A DNA stretch of 64,000 bases. It comes from Beijerinckiaceae bacterium. Its GTDB lineage: Bacteria > Pseudomonadota > Alphaproteobacteria > Rhizobiales > Beijerinckiaceae. The number at the start of each line of letters is the position of its first letter. Positions within the stretch are counted from its first letter, which is position 1. Under the pieces are notes generated by a model. The model did no database searches. It worked only from the letters and a program-made list of their open reading frames with translations, and was not told the DNA's origin. Shown in pieces: positions 15,389 through 25,226 of this stretch. A program made the translations under genes and the position numbers. Location: assembly GCA_947475995.1 (NCBI GenBank), contig CANJNI010000025.1, forward strand, positions 1-64,000. Direction: 5' to 3'.

Positions 15389-18097
15389 ATGCCCGACCTG
15401 CTGCTCGAACTCTTTTCCGAGGAAATCCCCGCCCGCATGCAACAGCAGGCGTCGGAGGATCTGCGCAAGCTGGTCACCAATGCGCTGGTGGAGCGCGGCC
15501 TGACCTATGAGGGCGCAGGCGCTTTCGCCACGCCCCGCCGTCTGGCGCTCCACATCGCCGGCCTCCCGGCCCGCCAGCCCGATACGCGCGAGGAGAAGAA
15601 GGGTCCGCGCGTCGGCGCGCCCGATGCCGCCGTGCAGGGCTTCCTGAAAAGCGCCGGCCTCTCCTCGCTCGATCAGGCGAAGATCGAGAAGGACCCCAAG
15701 GGCAAGGGCGAGTTCTACGTAGCGGTCATCGAACGCGCGGGCCGCGACACCAAGGACGTTCTGGCCGACATTCTGCCCGCCATCATCCGCACCTTCCCGT
15801 GGCCGAAGTCGATGCGCTGGGGCGCATCGTCCAGCCGCTCCGATGCGCTCCGCTGGGTGCGCCCGCTGCATTCGATCGTCTGCACCTTCGGGCCCGAGAC
15901 CGAGGAGCCGGAGGTGATCGACTTCGAGGTGGATGGCGTCCGGTCCGGCAACGTCACTTATGGCCACCGCTTCCTCGCGCCCGCCGCGATCCGTGTGCGC
16001 CGCTTCGACGATTATGTGACGTCGCTTGAAGCCGCGAAGGTCGTGCTCGACCCCGCCCGCCGCCGCGACATCATTCTCAACGACGCCAAGAACCTCGCCT
16101 TCGCGCAGGGGCTGGAACTGGTCGAGGACGAAGGCCTGCTGCATGAAGTCGCCGGTCTGGTCGAATGGCCGGTGGCCCTGATGGGCGAGTTCGACGAGGC
16201 CTTCCTCGCCATTCCGCCCGAAGTCGTGCGCGCAACGATCCGGGCGAACCAGAAGTGTTTTGTGCTCAGGCGAGGAATTTCCTCCCCCCCTGTGGGGGAG
16301 GATCAAGGAGGGGGCACGAACGACCGGGCTCCGGCTTCCTCGCCCACTCCCCCCACCCCAACCCTCCCCCACAAGGGGGGAGGGAGTTCGCTCACCAACA
16401 AGTTCATCCTCGTCTCGAACATCATCGCCAGCGACGATGGCAAGGCGATTGCGGCGGGCAACGGGCGCGTGGTGCGGGCGCGCTTGTCGGATGCGCTCTA
16501 CTTCTGGGAAACCGATCAGGCCGCGCTGCCCGATTACGTCAACGACGAAAATCGCAAGCTGCCGCTCGACCAGCGCCTCGCGAAACTGCGCGCCCTCAAC
16601 ATCGTCTTCCACGAGAAGCTCGGCACGCAGGGCGAGCGCATCGACCGCATCATGGCGCTTGCGCAGGAACTCGCCCCGCTCGTCGGCGCAGATCCGAAGC
16701 TGGCGCGCCGCGCCGCCGAACTCTGCAAGGCGGACCTCACCACCGAAGTCGTCGGCGAATTTCCCGAAGTGCAGGGCCTCATGGGCCGCCGCTACGCGGA
16801 GCTTCAGGGCGAGCATCCGGACGTCTGCGCCGCCATCGAAGAACATTACAAGCCGCAGGGACCCGGCGACCGTGTACCGACCAATCCGGTGAGCATTGCG
16901 GTGGCGCTCGCCGACAAGCTCGACACGCTGGTTGGATTCTGGGCGATTGATGAAAAGCCGACGGGCAGCAAGGACCCGTATGCGTTGCGGCGCGCTGCGT
17001 TGGGCGTGATCCGGATTGTGCTGGAGAATGAGAAGAAGATTTCAATCTCCTCGATGCTTCCGACCAGCACACTCGCTTATTTACTCCATGGATTTGCGCC
17101 TAAGGATTCGATTGATTTTAATCACTACCAATCGCTTTTCGGAGAGAGAGGAGAAGGCAGCCACGTCACAATTGGCGATTGGTGGAAACGTCCCTTCAGT
17201 CTTTATCTCAACTACGATGGACTGATCGATCAGTATGGGAAGGTTATCGGAGAAATTGAGCTCAGCATTGAAGACGAACCATCCGATGCGGAAATCAGCG
17301 CCTACAGACTGTTGAAGGCGCGACTGGAAGCCATGGACGCTTGCACTGGAGCTTTTGTATTCGCCCCTTTGGACGGACCGGATGATCGCGACGACATTCG
17401 TCGATATCTCGAAAGTCGGAATTATGATAAGCAACTTTGGCACGGCGCAGCCCGCCAACTGCTTCCCGACCTCCTCTCCTTCTTCCACGATCGCCTGAAG
17501 GTCTACCTGCGCGATCAGGGCGCGAGGCACGATCTGATTGACGCCGTGCTGGCGCTCGGCGCAGGCGTTCCCTCCCCGCTTGTCGGGGAGGGACAGGGTG
17601 GGGATAGGGGCGCACAACGAGCCCCCACCCTAACCCTCCCCCATAAAGGGGGAGGGAACAGCACAAGCAACGACGACCTGCTGATGATCGTTCGCCGCGT
17701 GGAAGCGCTCGGCAAGTTTCTCGACAGCGAAGACGGCAAGTCGCTGCTCGCCGGATACAAGCGCGCCGCGAACATTCTGCGCGCAGAAGAAAAGAAGGAC
17801 GGCGCAGGCGCTTTCAACGAAAAGCACGCGCCGAACCTGCGCTCGGCCCACGCCGAAAACATCCTCGCCTCCGCCGTCGACACAGCCTCGCGCCACGCCG
17901 CAGAGCATGTGGCGAACGAAGACTTTGAAGCCGCCATGCGGGCGCTCGCGCGCCTGCGCGCGCCGGTCGACGCCTTCTTCACTGATGTGACGGTGAACGA
18001 CGAAAATCCGCGCGTCCGCAAGAACCGCCTGCAATTGCTGAACGAACTGCGCAGCGCCATGCACACGGTTGCGGACTTCTCGAAGATACAGGGATGA
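15389..18097 (+). CDS. glyS: Glycyl-tRNA synthetase beta subunit with three in-frame insertions
   Basis: GlyS is the tRNA-recognising beta subunit of the alpha2-beta2 bacterial Gly[19 protein letters not shown] is its standard N-terminus, and the HD-like core, [14 protein letters not shown] and [16 protein letters not shown] are conserved. At 902 residues it is about 200 longer than usual. Removing three insertions restores about 700: residues 295-333 (palindromic element), about 552-685 (AT-rich foreign-looking block) and 727-757 (second palindromic element). All three keep the frame, so the gene may still be functional. The partner glyQ is not in the window. Family identity is certain; activity with the insertions is inferred from frame preservation. 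Confidence 0.93.
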   Translation: MPDLLLELFSEEIPARMQQQASEDLRKLVTNALVERGLTYEGAGAFATPRRLALHIAGLPARQPDTREEKKGPRVGAPDAAVQGFLKSAGLSSLDQAKIEKDPKGKGEFYVAVIERAGRDTKDVLADILPAIIRTFPWPKSMRWGASSSRSDALRWVRPLHSIVCTFGPETEEPEVIDFEVDGVRSGNVTYGHRFLAPAAIRVRRFDDYVTSLEAAKVVLDPARRRDIILNDAKNLAFAQGLELVEDEGLLHEVAGLVEWPVALMGEFDEAFLAIPPEVVRATIRANQKCFVLRRGISSPPVGEDQGGGTNDRAPASSPTPPTPTLPHKGGGSSLTNKFILVSNIIASDDGKAIAAGNGRVVRARLSDALYFWETDQAALPDYVNDENRKLPLDQRLAKLRALNIVFHEKLGTQGERIDRIMALAQELAPLVGADPKLARRAAELCKADLTTEVVGEFPEVQGLMGRRYAELQGEHPDVCAAIEEHYKPQGPGDRVPTNPVSIAVALADKLDTLVGFWAIDEKPTGSKDPYALRRAALGVIRIVLENEKKISISSMLPTSTLAYLLHGFAPKDSIDFNHYQSLFGERGEGSHVTIGDWWKRPFSLYLNYDGLIDQYGKVIGEIELSIEDEPSDAEISAYRLLKARLEAMDACTGAFVFAPLDGPDDRDDIRRYLESRNYDKQLWHGAARQLLPDLLSFFHDRLKVYLRDQGARHDLIDAVLALGAGVPSPLVGEGQGGDRGAQRAPTLTLPHKGGGNSTSNDDLLMIVRRVEALGKFLDSEDGKSLLAGYKRAANILRAEEKKDGAGAFNEKHAPNLRSAHAENILASAVDTASRHAAEHVANEDFEAAMRALARLRAPVDAFFTDVTVNDENPRVRKNRLQLLNELRSAMHTVADFSKIQG
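16274..16391 (+). repeat. GC-rich palindromic element inserted in frame in glyS, copy 1
   Basis: The two ends are imperfect inverse copies: TTTCCTCCCCCCCTGTGGGG at the left against CCCCACAAGGGGGGAGGG at the right, each itself a hairpin. The middle codes Thr/Asp/Ala/Pro residues. Translated, it gives a Gly/Pro-rich stretch ending [11 protein letters not shown] between FVLRR and LTNKF, where homologues need only a short loop. The right half matches the second copy at 17566-17659. Confidence 0.85.
17042..17445 (+). other. AT-rich in-frame insertion in glyS, about 130 codons
   Basis: Between [12 protein letters not shown] and [10 protein letters not shown], where typical GlyS has only a short connector, there are about 130 extra residues with foreign codon use: TTA, AGA, ATT, GGA, TTT and CTT are frequent, though rare on both sides. 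The stretch includes [14 protein letters not shown] and [17 protein letters not shown] and looks like a folded acidic domain. I see no intein splice motifs and no terminal repeats. Its origin and function are unknown. Confidence 0.75.
17566..17659 (+). repeat. GC-rich palindromic element inserted in frame in glyS, copy 2
   Basis: GTTCCCTCCCC at 17566 is mirrored by GGGGAGGGAAC ending at 17659, and the arms continue inwards (GGGGAGGG, AGGGTGGGG) to give a long imperfect palindrome of the same family as 16274-16391. The translated peptide ends [11 protein letters not shown], almost the same as in copy 1. It interrupts ALG-(insert)[14 protein letters not shown], a continuous segment in normal GlyS. 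Confidence 0.85.
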
Positions 18098-18106
18098 GCA
18101 ATCAAC

Positions 18107-18991
18107 TTACGGCAGCGGAATAAACTCCGTCTCGCCCGGCACGACGTCGAACCGTCCCGCTTTCCAGTCCGCCTTCGCGGCGTCCATGCGGTCGCGGCTG
18201 GAGGAGACGAAATTCCACCAGATGTGGCGCGGCCCATCCATCGGGGCGCCGCCGAGCAGCATCAAGCGGCTGCCCGACAGGGCTGAAATCGAAATGCGGT
18301 CGCCCGGCCGCAGCACCAGCAAGCGACCTTCGGCAAAGCGGTCGCCTGCAATGTCGATTTCGCCGGACGCCACATAGATCGCGCGTTCTTCGTGGTCCGC
18401 GTCAAACGGAAGCACAGCGCCGGGGTCGAGCACCGCTTCCGCATAAATCGTGTCGCTGTAAGTCGGCGTAACGGCGCGCTGGCCGAACAGCGAACCCATG
18501 ATGATCCGCACGCGCTTGCCTTCGCCCTCGATCAGCGGCAGTTCGCCTGTCGCGTGATGCGAGAAGGCCGGGGAGATTTCTTCGCTGGCCTTCGGCAACG
18601 CCAGCCACGTCTGCAATCCGTCGAAACGCGCGCCGCTCGCCCGCACCTCCGGGGCCGTGCGTTCGGAATGCACGATGCCGCGCCCTGCGGTCATCAGATT
18701 CACTTCGCCCGGACGGATCGGCTGCGTAACGCCCAGCGAGTCGCGATGCACGATCTCGCCCTCGAACAGATAGGTGACGGTGGCGAGCCCGATATGCGGA
18801 TGCGGGCGCACGTCGATTCCCTCGCCGATGCGGAACTGCTGCGGCCCCATGTGATCGACGAAGATGAACGGCCCCACCAGCTGCCGCTCGACGGCAGGCA
18901 GCGCGCGCCGCACCGAGAAGCCGCCGAGATCGCGGGCGCGCGGAACGATGATCTGTTCGACCGGACTTTGCGGGGAATGCAGCGTGCTCAT
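18107..18991 (-). CDS. Pirin-family protein (cupin)
   Basis: A 294-residue bicupin. The N-terminal cupin carries the metal ligands of pirins: RPHPHIGL near residue 62, the region HRDSLG near 85, and GIVHSERT near 107. The pirin opening [23 protein letters not shown] is clear. Bacterial pirins include quercetinase-like dioxygenases and regulators of pyruvate metabolism, and the sequence does not choose between them. The gene is convergent with glyS, with only nine bases between the stops. Confidence 0.9.
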   Translation of the reverse strand: MSTLHSPQSPVEQIIVPRARDLGGFSVRRALPAVERQLVGPFIFVDHMGPQQFRIGEGIDVRPHPHIGLATVTYLFEGEIVHRDSLGVTQPIRPGEVNLMTAGRGIVHSERTAPEVRASGARFDGLQTWLALPKASEEISPAFSHHATGELPLIEGEGKRVRIIMGSLFGQRAVTPTYSDTIYAEAVLDPGAVLPFDADHEERAIYVASGEIDIAGDRFAEGRLLVLRPGDRISISALSGSRLMLLGGAPMDGPRHIWWNFVSSSRDRMDAAKADWKAGRFDVVPGETEFIPLP

Positions 18992-19092
18992 GGGAAGCCC
19001 TCATCGGAGAGCTGAAGCTCTCGGTTGAGAGACTATGTGGCGCGCCGCGCCGTGCGGTCCAGCCGCGCAGGCGCGCGCTTGCGTGGCTGCAA

Positions 19093-19341
19093 TCAGCCGA
19101 CGTCCAGCGGTTCGACGCCCTTCGGCTTGCCGTCTGCGCCGAGCGTGATCTTCTCGATGCGGGCCTCGGCGCTTTTCAGCAGTTTCTCGCAATGAGCTTT
19201 CAGCTTTTCGCCGCGCTCGTACATCTCGATGGACTTCTCAAGCTCGACCGCGCCCTTTTCGAGTTCGGAGACGATCTTTTCGAGTTCGCTCATCGCCTGC
19301 TCGAAGGGCAGCTTGGCAATATCGGCGGAAACGTCGGTCAC
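19093..19341 (-). CDS. xseB: Exodeoxyribonuclease VII small subunit
   Basis: An 82-residue XseB, the small subunit that binds multiple copies per XseA and is needed for the single-strand-specific exonuclease. [21 protein letters not shown] and [22 protein letters not shown] are the signature helical segments. The acidic/basic coiled-coil character is clear, with a short C-terminal tail [12 protein letters not shown]. XseA is not in the window. Confidence 0.95.
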   Translation of the reverse strand: MTDVSADIAKLPFEQAMSELEKIVSELEKGAVELEKSIEMYERGEKLKAHCEKLLKSAEARIEKITLGADGKPKGVEPLDVG

Positions 19342-19374
19342 GGCAGAGGACTTTCAGGTTCGGGATTCGGTTTC

Positions 19375-22158
19375 TTATACCACAGGCGGAGCGCCGCCCC
19401 GGAACACGAATTTCTGGTACACGAGCCCGATGCCCATCAGCACCACGCCGAGCACGATGAAGGACAAAGCCCGCGCAATGCCCTGCAGGCCTTCAAGGTC
19501 GAAGAAGAAGACCTTGAGGACGCTCAGCACCACGAAGCCCGCCGAGGCCAGACGCGCCTCCTTTGAGCCGCGCCACAACCCGTAGGCGAGCAGCAGCAGC
19601 CCGAAGCCGAGCCAGACCGCCGAATAGGTCCAGATCTCGCCCTGCGTGACCGGCTTCACCTGGAACGGAAAATCCACCAGCCGCAATATCGCGTCGTGAA
19701 AGAAACGGCGCGTCTGCAACGTCAGCCACGCAAAGACCAGCGCAATCGTCGCGATGCGCGCGCCCTGCACATACCAGTGCGGACGCACATTCACCGCGAT
19801 GCGCGACAGCACCAGCGCCAGCAGGCCGGGCAGCAGATAGGCGATCAGCAATGCGTTGAAGAAGGTTCCGCCCTCCACGGGTTCGTACGTGAAGACCGGA
19901 TTTGCAAAAAAGCCCAGCCCTACCGCGGTGAACACGAAAGACAGAACCCCGAAGCCGAGCGACGCGAACCGGAAGACCACATTGCTGCGCGCCGCATCGA
20001 GCCGCGTCAACACAATCGCAAAGCCGAAGGCCGAGACAGCGAACAGCCCCTGCTCGATCAGCCGCGAAGTCGGCGCGTAGGCATTGCCGCCATTGATGGA
20101 GTGACGGATCTGGAAGAACACCAGAAAGGCGTTGAACAGGATGCAGAGCGCCTGCGCGATCTTCACCGGAACATCTTCAACGCCTCCGGCGCGGCGCATC
20201 ATGCGCGCCGCATAGCCGAACGCGACCGCCGGAACGCCGTAGCCGAACAGCAACCAGTTGAAGACCGGCGTGTCGCCAAGCGCAGCGCCCACGATGCGCG
20301 GTTCCCACGCCAGCCGCCCGGCGACCGCAATGCCGAGCCCTGCCACGCACCAGCGCAGCGCCGGAATATCGAGGCGGATCGCCACGAAGGCGGCGCCGAG
20401 CGCAGCAAGCGCCAGAGCCACCGTCAGCGTGCCGCCGTCGAGCCCCATCACGAAGCCGAGCGCCAGCGCCCCGATGGCGGCGCTCGCAAAGGCTCCGAGC
20501 CCGAGGTCCAGAGCCGGGAGCCGCTCCTGCGCCATCCGCGCCCGGAACCGATGCGCCGCTGCCGTGAACAGCACAGCCAGTCCGCCCGCCAGCGAAGCGA
20601 ACAGGAAATTGGATTCGCCCTTGGCGAACCGCATCCATGTCAACGTCAGCAGCGCGAGCGGAATCAGCGTCGCGGCTGCGGCGTAGATGGCGCTGGTCGG
20701 CATGCGCAGGCGCGGACCAAAATAGAGCCGCCAGCCCCGCCCATCCCGAGGCCCCACAGCAGCGCCAGCACGGAGAATTGCGTGGCGTCGACCGGCGTCG
20801 GCCAGGCCCGCATCCCGTCTTCCATCCAGAACGGCGCGACGTCGGCGAGTTCGGCAGGCCATGTGCGCAGCGCCAGCAGGCCCAGCAGGCCCGCAATGCC
20901 CGCCAGCGGGGCGGACGGCGTGATGAAGACTGCGCTCGCGGTCAGCAACGCCATCATGGCGGTCGCGCCCAGCATCCACAGCGCCCCGAACTGGCCGTTC
21001 GCGGCTCCGCCCATCAGGCAGAGGCCGAGCAATATTCCGAAGCCGCCCGGAACCGCATTGGCGAGCTTGTCGGGCTGACTCAGCGGATCGGCGACGCCGC
21101 GCTGAGTGGACCAGCAGAAGACGTAAAGCGCCAGCGCCGCCTGCACGAGCGTATGCACCACGGCGGCGGAAAAGAACGCCGCGCTGCTGTTGCCCGGAAT
21201 GGAAATCAGGAAAGCCAGTCCCCACAGCGCGCCGCCGCCCGCAGCCGCCAGAGCCAGCCACAGCCAGCGCCGCACCCGCGCGAGCCCGTAGGCCGCGCCC
21301 GCCACGACCGCCACATAAAGAACCACCGGCCACGGATTGGGATCAGACGAGTCGACGATCAGCGGCGTGCGGAGCGAGGCCGCCAGCCCCAGTCCGGCCA
21401 GCGCCGGTCCATGCAGGGCGGCGGCGAACATGCACGCGACGCCCGTTGCGCCCAGCAGCAGGAAAGCCGGCGCAGGCCCGATGAAACCGTAAAGCGCATG
21501 GGCGGCATAAATCGCCCCGAAGGCCGCGACCGTACCGGCCGCCGTCAGCACAGCGGGAATCGAAAACGGGTTGGCTGCCGCGGCGCGGTCGCGCCGCCGC
21601 ATGTATTCGCCGGCGCCCGCGAGGCCCAGCGCCATCGCGATGCCCATCATGACCCGCGCGCCGGGGCCGAACAGGCCTTCCTCGATTGAATAGCGCACCA
21701 GCAGCAGCGCCCCGAAGGCCAGCGCCACGCCGCCGACCCAGACGCTCCATTTCGTGCCCAGCGCCTCTTCGAGGCTTCGCTTCGGCTTCTGCGGTGGACG
21801 CGGCTTGCCCGCATCATTGGCCGCGCCCGGCACGGGCGGAGCCCCCGGCAACGACTGGCCCGGACGCCATCCGGCGGGAGCCTCGTTGGGAACGACTTCG
21901 GGCTCTGCGGGCTGCTCGACGACAGGTTCGGGCTCCGCCGCCGCAGTCTGTGAGGGAGCTTCCGTCTGGGGCGTTCCGGCGGCCGGCGCGACGCCGCGCG
22001 CCTCCAGTTCCTTCACCCGCGCCTCGGCGCGCAGCAGCCGCATCTCGACATCCACGAGCCGGGACCGCGCGCCCAGCGTGAGGAAGAAACCGATCGGCCC
22101 AAAGATGAGCGCTCCAAGGGCCGCAAGGCCGAGCAAAATGAAGAATCCGTCGTCCATG
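19375..22158 (-). pseudogene. DUF2339 membrane protein, interrupted by a frameshift
   Basis: The N-terminal frame opens at ATG 22158 with a helix and a coiled coil (MDDGFFILLGLAALGAL, then RLLRAEARVKELEARG), a Pro-rich linker and many membrane helices; it then runs out of the family near WGLGMGGAGG. The rest of the protein, from LYFGPRLRMPTSAIYAAAATL to the end at 19375, continues in another frame. The two join at about 20731-20740, in a G/C run, and one missing base would restore a single protein of about 925 residues, the usual DUF2339 length. Both halves keep good coding character, so this is either a recent mutation or a sequencing error. DUF2339 proteins are polytopic and of unknown function. 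Confidence 0.8.
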
Positions 22159-22263
22159 GCCGCCCCCAATATGCTCAAGGTGACTTATTCGGCCGATGTG
22201 AACAAGCGCCACCATTCCCGCAGGCCAGGCGGCTCCCCATATAGTGACCAAAGGGAGAGCACC

Positions 22264-23379
22264 ATGCGCATAGGCGTACCGAGAGAAATCAAGGATCACG
22301 AATATCGCGTCGGCCTGACGCCCTCGTCGGTGTCCGAACTCGTACACCACGGCCACAGCGTGCTGGTGGAAACAGGCGCGGGCCTCGGCTCGGGATTGAC
22401 CGACGCCGAATATGAAGCCGCAGGCGCGCGCATTGCGCAGAATGCCGACGAGGTGTTCGGCTCCTCCGACATGATCGTGAAGGTGAAGGAGCCTCTGGCG
22501 GTCGAGCGCCCGAGACTGCGCGAAGGGCAGATCCTGTTCACCTATCTGCATCTGGCGCCCGACGCCGTGCAGACGCGCGATCTCATCGCGTCGGGCGCCA
22601 TCTGCATCGCTTATGAAACCGTCACTTCGCCGTCGGGCGGCCTGCCTTTGCTGACGCCCATGTCGGAAGTGGCGGGACGTCTTGCGCCGCAGGTAGGCGC
22701 GCATTGCCTCGAACGCGGCGCGGGCGGGCGCGGCGTTCTGCTCGGCGGCGTGCCGGGCGTGCCGGCGGGCGAAGTAGTGATCCTCGGCGGCGGCGTCGCC
22801 GGCACCCATGCGGCCACCATAGCGCTCGGCATGGGGGCGAACGTGACGGTGGTGGATCGTAACCCCGAAGCGCTGCGCCGCCTCGCCTTTCATTTCGGTA
22901 CTGGCGTACGCACGATTTTCTCCACGCGATCCGCCATCGCCGAAATCGTCAAGCGCGCCGATCTTCTCATCGGCACTGTGCTGGTGCCGGGCGCGTCCGC
23001 CCCCAAGCTCATCACGCGCGACATGCTGGCGACCATGAAACAGGGCGCGGTGATCGTCGATGTGGCGATCGATCAGGGCGGCTGCTGCGAAACCTCAAGA
23101 CCCACCACGCATTCCAACCCGACCTATGTGGTGGACGGCATCGTGCATTATTGCGTGACAAACATGCCGGGCGCGGTGGCGCGCACATCGACCTTCGCGC
23201 TCAACAACGCGACCCTGCCGTTTGCGCTCGCGATTGCCGGCAAGGGCTGGAAGAAGGCGCTCGCGGATGATCCGCATCTGCGCGCCGGATTGAACGTGGC
23301 GGCGGGCCGCATCACCTGCAAGCCGGTCGCCGACTCTCACGCGCTTCCCTATACGGCCGCCGAGACCTTGCTGGGCTGA
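22264..23379 (+). CDS. ald: Alanine dehydrogenase
   Basis: A 371-residue NAD-dependent enzyme interconverting alanine with pyruvate and ammonium. MRIGVPREIKDHEYRVGLTP is the family start; Arg15 and Lys75 (MIVKVKEP) are in the pyruvate-binding positions. His96 in LFTYLHLAPD is the catalytic histidine region, and VVILGGGVAGTHAATIALGM is the NAD-binding glycine motif. ATG at 22264 follows AAAGGGAG; longer in-frame extensions read into the divergent DUF2339 region and are not credible. The last 31 bases overlap the convergent GNAT gene. Confidence 0.95.
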   Translation: MRIGVPREIKDHEYRVGLTPSSVSELVHHGHSVLVETGAGLGSGLTDAEYEAAGARIAQNADEVFGSSDMIVKVKEPLAVERPRLREGQILFTYLHLAPDAVQTRDLIASGAICIAYETVTSPSGGLPLLTPMSEVAGRLAPQVGAHCLERGAGGRGVLLGGVPGVPAGEVVILGGGVAGTHAATIALGMGANVTVVDRNPEALRRLAFHFGTGVRTIFSTRSAIAEIVKRADLLIGTVLVPGASAPKLITRDMLATMKQGAVIVDVAIDQGGCCETSRPTTHSNPTYVVDGIVHYCVTNMPGAVARTSTFALNNATLPFALAIAGKGWKKALADDPHLRAGLNVAAGRITCKPVADSHALPYTAAETLLG

Positions 23380-24566
23380 TCGGGCGGCGCAACCGCATCA
23401 GCCTGCGGTTCGCCCCAGCCTGTCAGTCGCTCGACCAAGCGGCCCATCCAGACAGGCGCATGGTCGATGCGGCGCTTCGCATAGGGCCGCAGGCCGCGAA
23501 CCCATAGGCTTGCGTGGACGCGCCCGACAAACGTGAGTGCGTCGACAAAATCCACCACCGCAACGCTGCCGTCCGCCCATTCGGCCTTGTGGGCGTCTGC
23601 GGGGGCAAGAAGATCGTAGACTTCAAAACCGGGCTCGTGCGCCGAGCGGATCGCATACTCGGCCAGCACCGACCCGACGCCCTTACGTTCAAAAGCGGGA
23701 TCGTGCGCGATCACATGTCCGAACAGATGCCCCTTGTGGACGAGCGATATTTCCACGCCCGTCACCTGTCCGGCGCTGCGCACCGCCACGACACGCAGAT
23801 CGACAGGGCGGGACGATTCTGCCGACACATCTGCGAAGAAATGCTCGAAACGCGGGTCCATGAGCGCAGGCGCGATCACCGCATGTTTGTGCACCCACGC
23901 CTTCTTGTGACGAATGGCCTGCACGGCCAGCGCGCTCGCCGACGCTCCGGGGCTCTGGTGTTCAAAGGTAACAAACCCCTCCGCTTGCAGCCGGCGCGCA
24001 TAGCGCCGCCGAGATGAACGCAGCCGGGACGGATAGCGCCTTTCATAATCCGCAAAGGTCGCGGCGCTCGACAATTGCAGATAAGGCGCGGCGTCCCTTG
24101 CGGCGAAAGATGCGCCAAAGAGGTTCAGCGCATGGGCCGCATGCGACTCCATCCGCACCTTGCGCAGATGCAGCAGATCCGCACCGAATGTACGGACCGC
24201 CTCGAACCCGCAGGCCAGATCTTCGTCCCGCATCGGCCCGTCTTCCAGCAACACGTCGCCATACTGGCTGACCGGTTCGCCCATCCACGCAATGCGCCGG
24301 AACAGCCGCCCGCGCATCACCAGCGGCCAGACCATCACCAGCCGACCATTGCGCCATCCCGCCACGATGGAGAGCTTCAATCCCGGGTCCAGATAATGAT
24401 TGCACCAGTGCCAGAGCCAGTTGAACGACTGGAACACCTGATGCGTTTGCGCAGCGCGGCGGAACAGATAGTTCCATGCGGCTTCAAGCTCGTCGAAGCG
24501 CGCGCGGTCGCGCACGATCTCGATCACGAGATCCTCCGACGAGGCTTGCGGATTCGACGGCGCCAT
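23349..24566 (-). CDS. GNAT/FemAB-like acyltransferase
   Basis: A 405-residue protein resembling the GNAT proteins found with surface-polysaccharide genes (BcsL/FemAB-like): QSFNWLWHWCNHY near residue 45, RLRSSRRRYARRLQAEG near 185, and a C-terminal acetyltransferase half with VSLVHKGHLFGHVIAHDPAFERKGVGSVL. Such proteins acylate or aminoacylate glycans or lipids in the cytoplasm. It is the last of a three-gene operon (acyltransferase, DUF6875, this gene), with a three-base gap upstream. Its 3' end overlaps ald. The substrate is unknown. Confidence 0.75.
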   Translation of the reverse strand: MAPSNPQASSEDLVIEIVRDRARFDELEAAWNYLFRRAAQTHQVFQSFNWLWHWCNHYLDPGLKLSIVAGWRNGRLVMVWPLVMRGRLFRRIAWMGEPVSQYGDVLLEDGPMRDEDLACGFEAVRTFGADLLHLRKVRMESHAAHALNLFGASFAARDAAPYLQLSSAATFADYERRYPSRLRSSRRRYARRLQAEGFVTFEHQSPGASASALAVQAIRHKKAWVHKHAVIAPALMDPRFEHFFADVSAESSRPVDLRVVAVRSAGQVTGVEISLVHKGHLFGHVIAHDPAFERKGVGSVLAEYAIRSAHEPGFEVYDLLAPADAHKAEWADGSVAVVDFVDALTFVGRVHASLWVRGLRPYAKRRIDHAPVWMGRLVERLTGWGEPQADAVAPPDQPSKVSAAV

Positions 24567-24569
24567 CCG

Positions 24570-25226
24570 TTAGCCTCGCGCCAGAACCTGACTGACGAGC
24601 CTGCGGGTTCCGGCCAGCGGGAAACTCGTCAGATAGGTCGGCAGCAGCAGCGGATGCCGCACCACAAAGGGCGCATCGTTCAACACAAGCTGGCGGATCG
24701 CCATGATCGGCAATGGCGAGCGCAGAGGCCGGAAGTCCGCGTTCCACAGGCCGGGCGCTTCTGTTTCGGAATGGAAGACGCCCAGCATTCGCGCACGGCG
24801 GAGCGAGTGGAACTTGAGATTGCGATGCACCCGCGCCAGCAGCGCATGGCCCGCGATGCTGTCGCAATTCGGAAAGCCGACGATCACGGTCCTGAAATGC
24901 CGCATCGACTGCGGAGAGGGAATGTCCTCGAACTGCCGGAAGCAGTCGCGCATGATCTGCGTGATGACATGCTCACGCGCCTCGTGGCTGACGCCGATGC
25001 GGATCGTGTCGAGCCGCGCCGCCTGCGAGGTGAACGGACAAACATCGCCAGAACGACCGAGATCTGGATGCGAACTCATCAGATAATCGCGCACCCACCC
25101 GCCGACCTGCATCAGCGCCGGGTCGGTCGCGCTTCCATCGTGAACGGAATCGCGAACATCCTGGATCGACAGCAGACGAAACGGCGATTGCAGCGCCTTG
25201 TCCTTCGTATTCACGGCAGACCTCAT
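24570..25226 (-). CDS. DUF6875-type protein, function unknown
   Basis: A 218-residue soluble protein. VRDYLMSSHPDLGRSGDVCPFT is the mark by which I recognise the family: a histidine, then an Asp/Gly/Arg turn and CPF. HREAREH-like and GFPNCDSI segments follow, then a Pro-rich C-terminus. The start at 25226 overlaps the acyltransferase stop by four bases (ATGA), which fixes it as an operon member. No biochemical role is known to me. Being held between two acyl-transfer enzymes suggests a part in the same modification. Confidence 0.7.
   Translation of the reverse strand: MRSAVNTKDKALQSPFRLLSIQDVRDSVHDGSATDPALMQVGGWVRDYLMSSHPDLGRSGDVCPFTSQAARLDTIRIGVSHEAREHVITQIMRDCFRQFEDIPSPQSMRHFRTVIVGFPNCDSIAGHALLARVHRNLKFHSLRRARMLGVFHSETEAPGLWNADFRPLRSPLPIMAIRQLVLNDAPFVVRHPLLLPTYLTSFPLAGTRRLVSQVLARG

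Noticed and set aside
15137-16846. Antisense open frame over glyS
   Set aside because: It crosses the palindromic insertion and has no protein-family features.
17042-17445. Intein in glyS
   Set aside because: No Cys/Ser/Thr splice junction pattern, no block A or terminal His-Asn, and too short for a typical intein.
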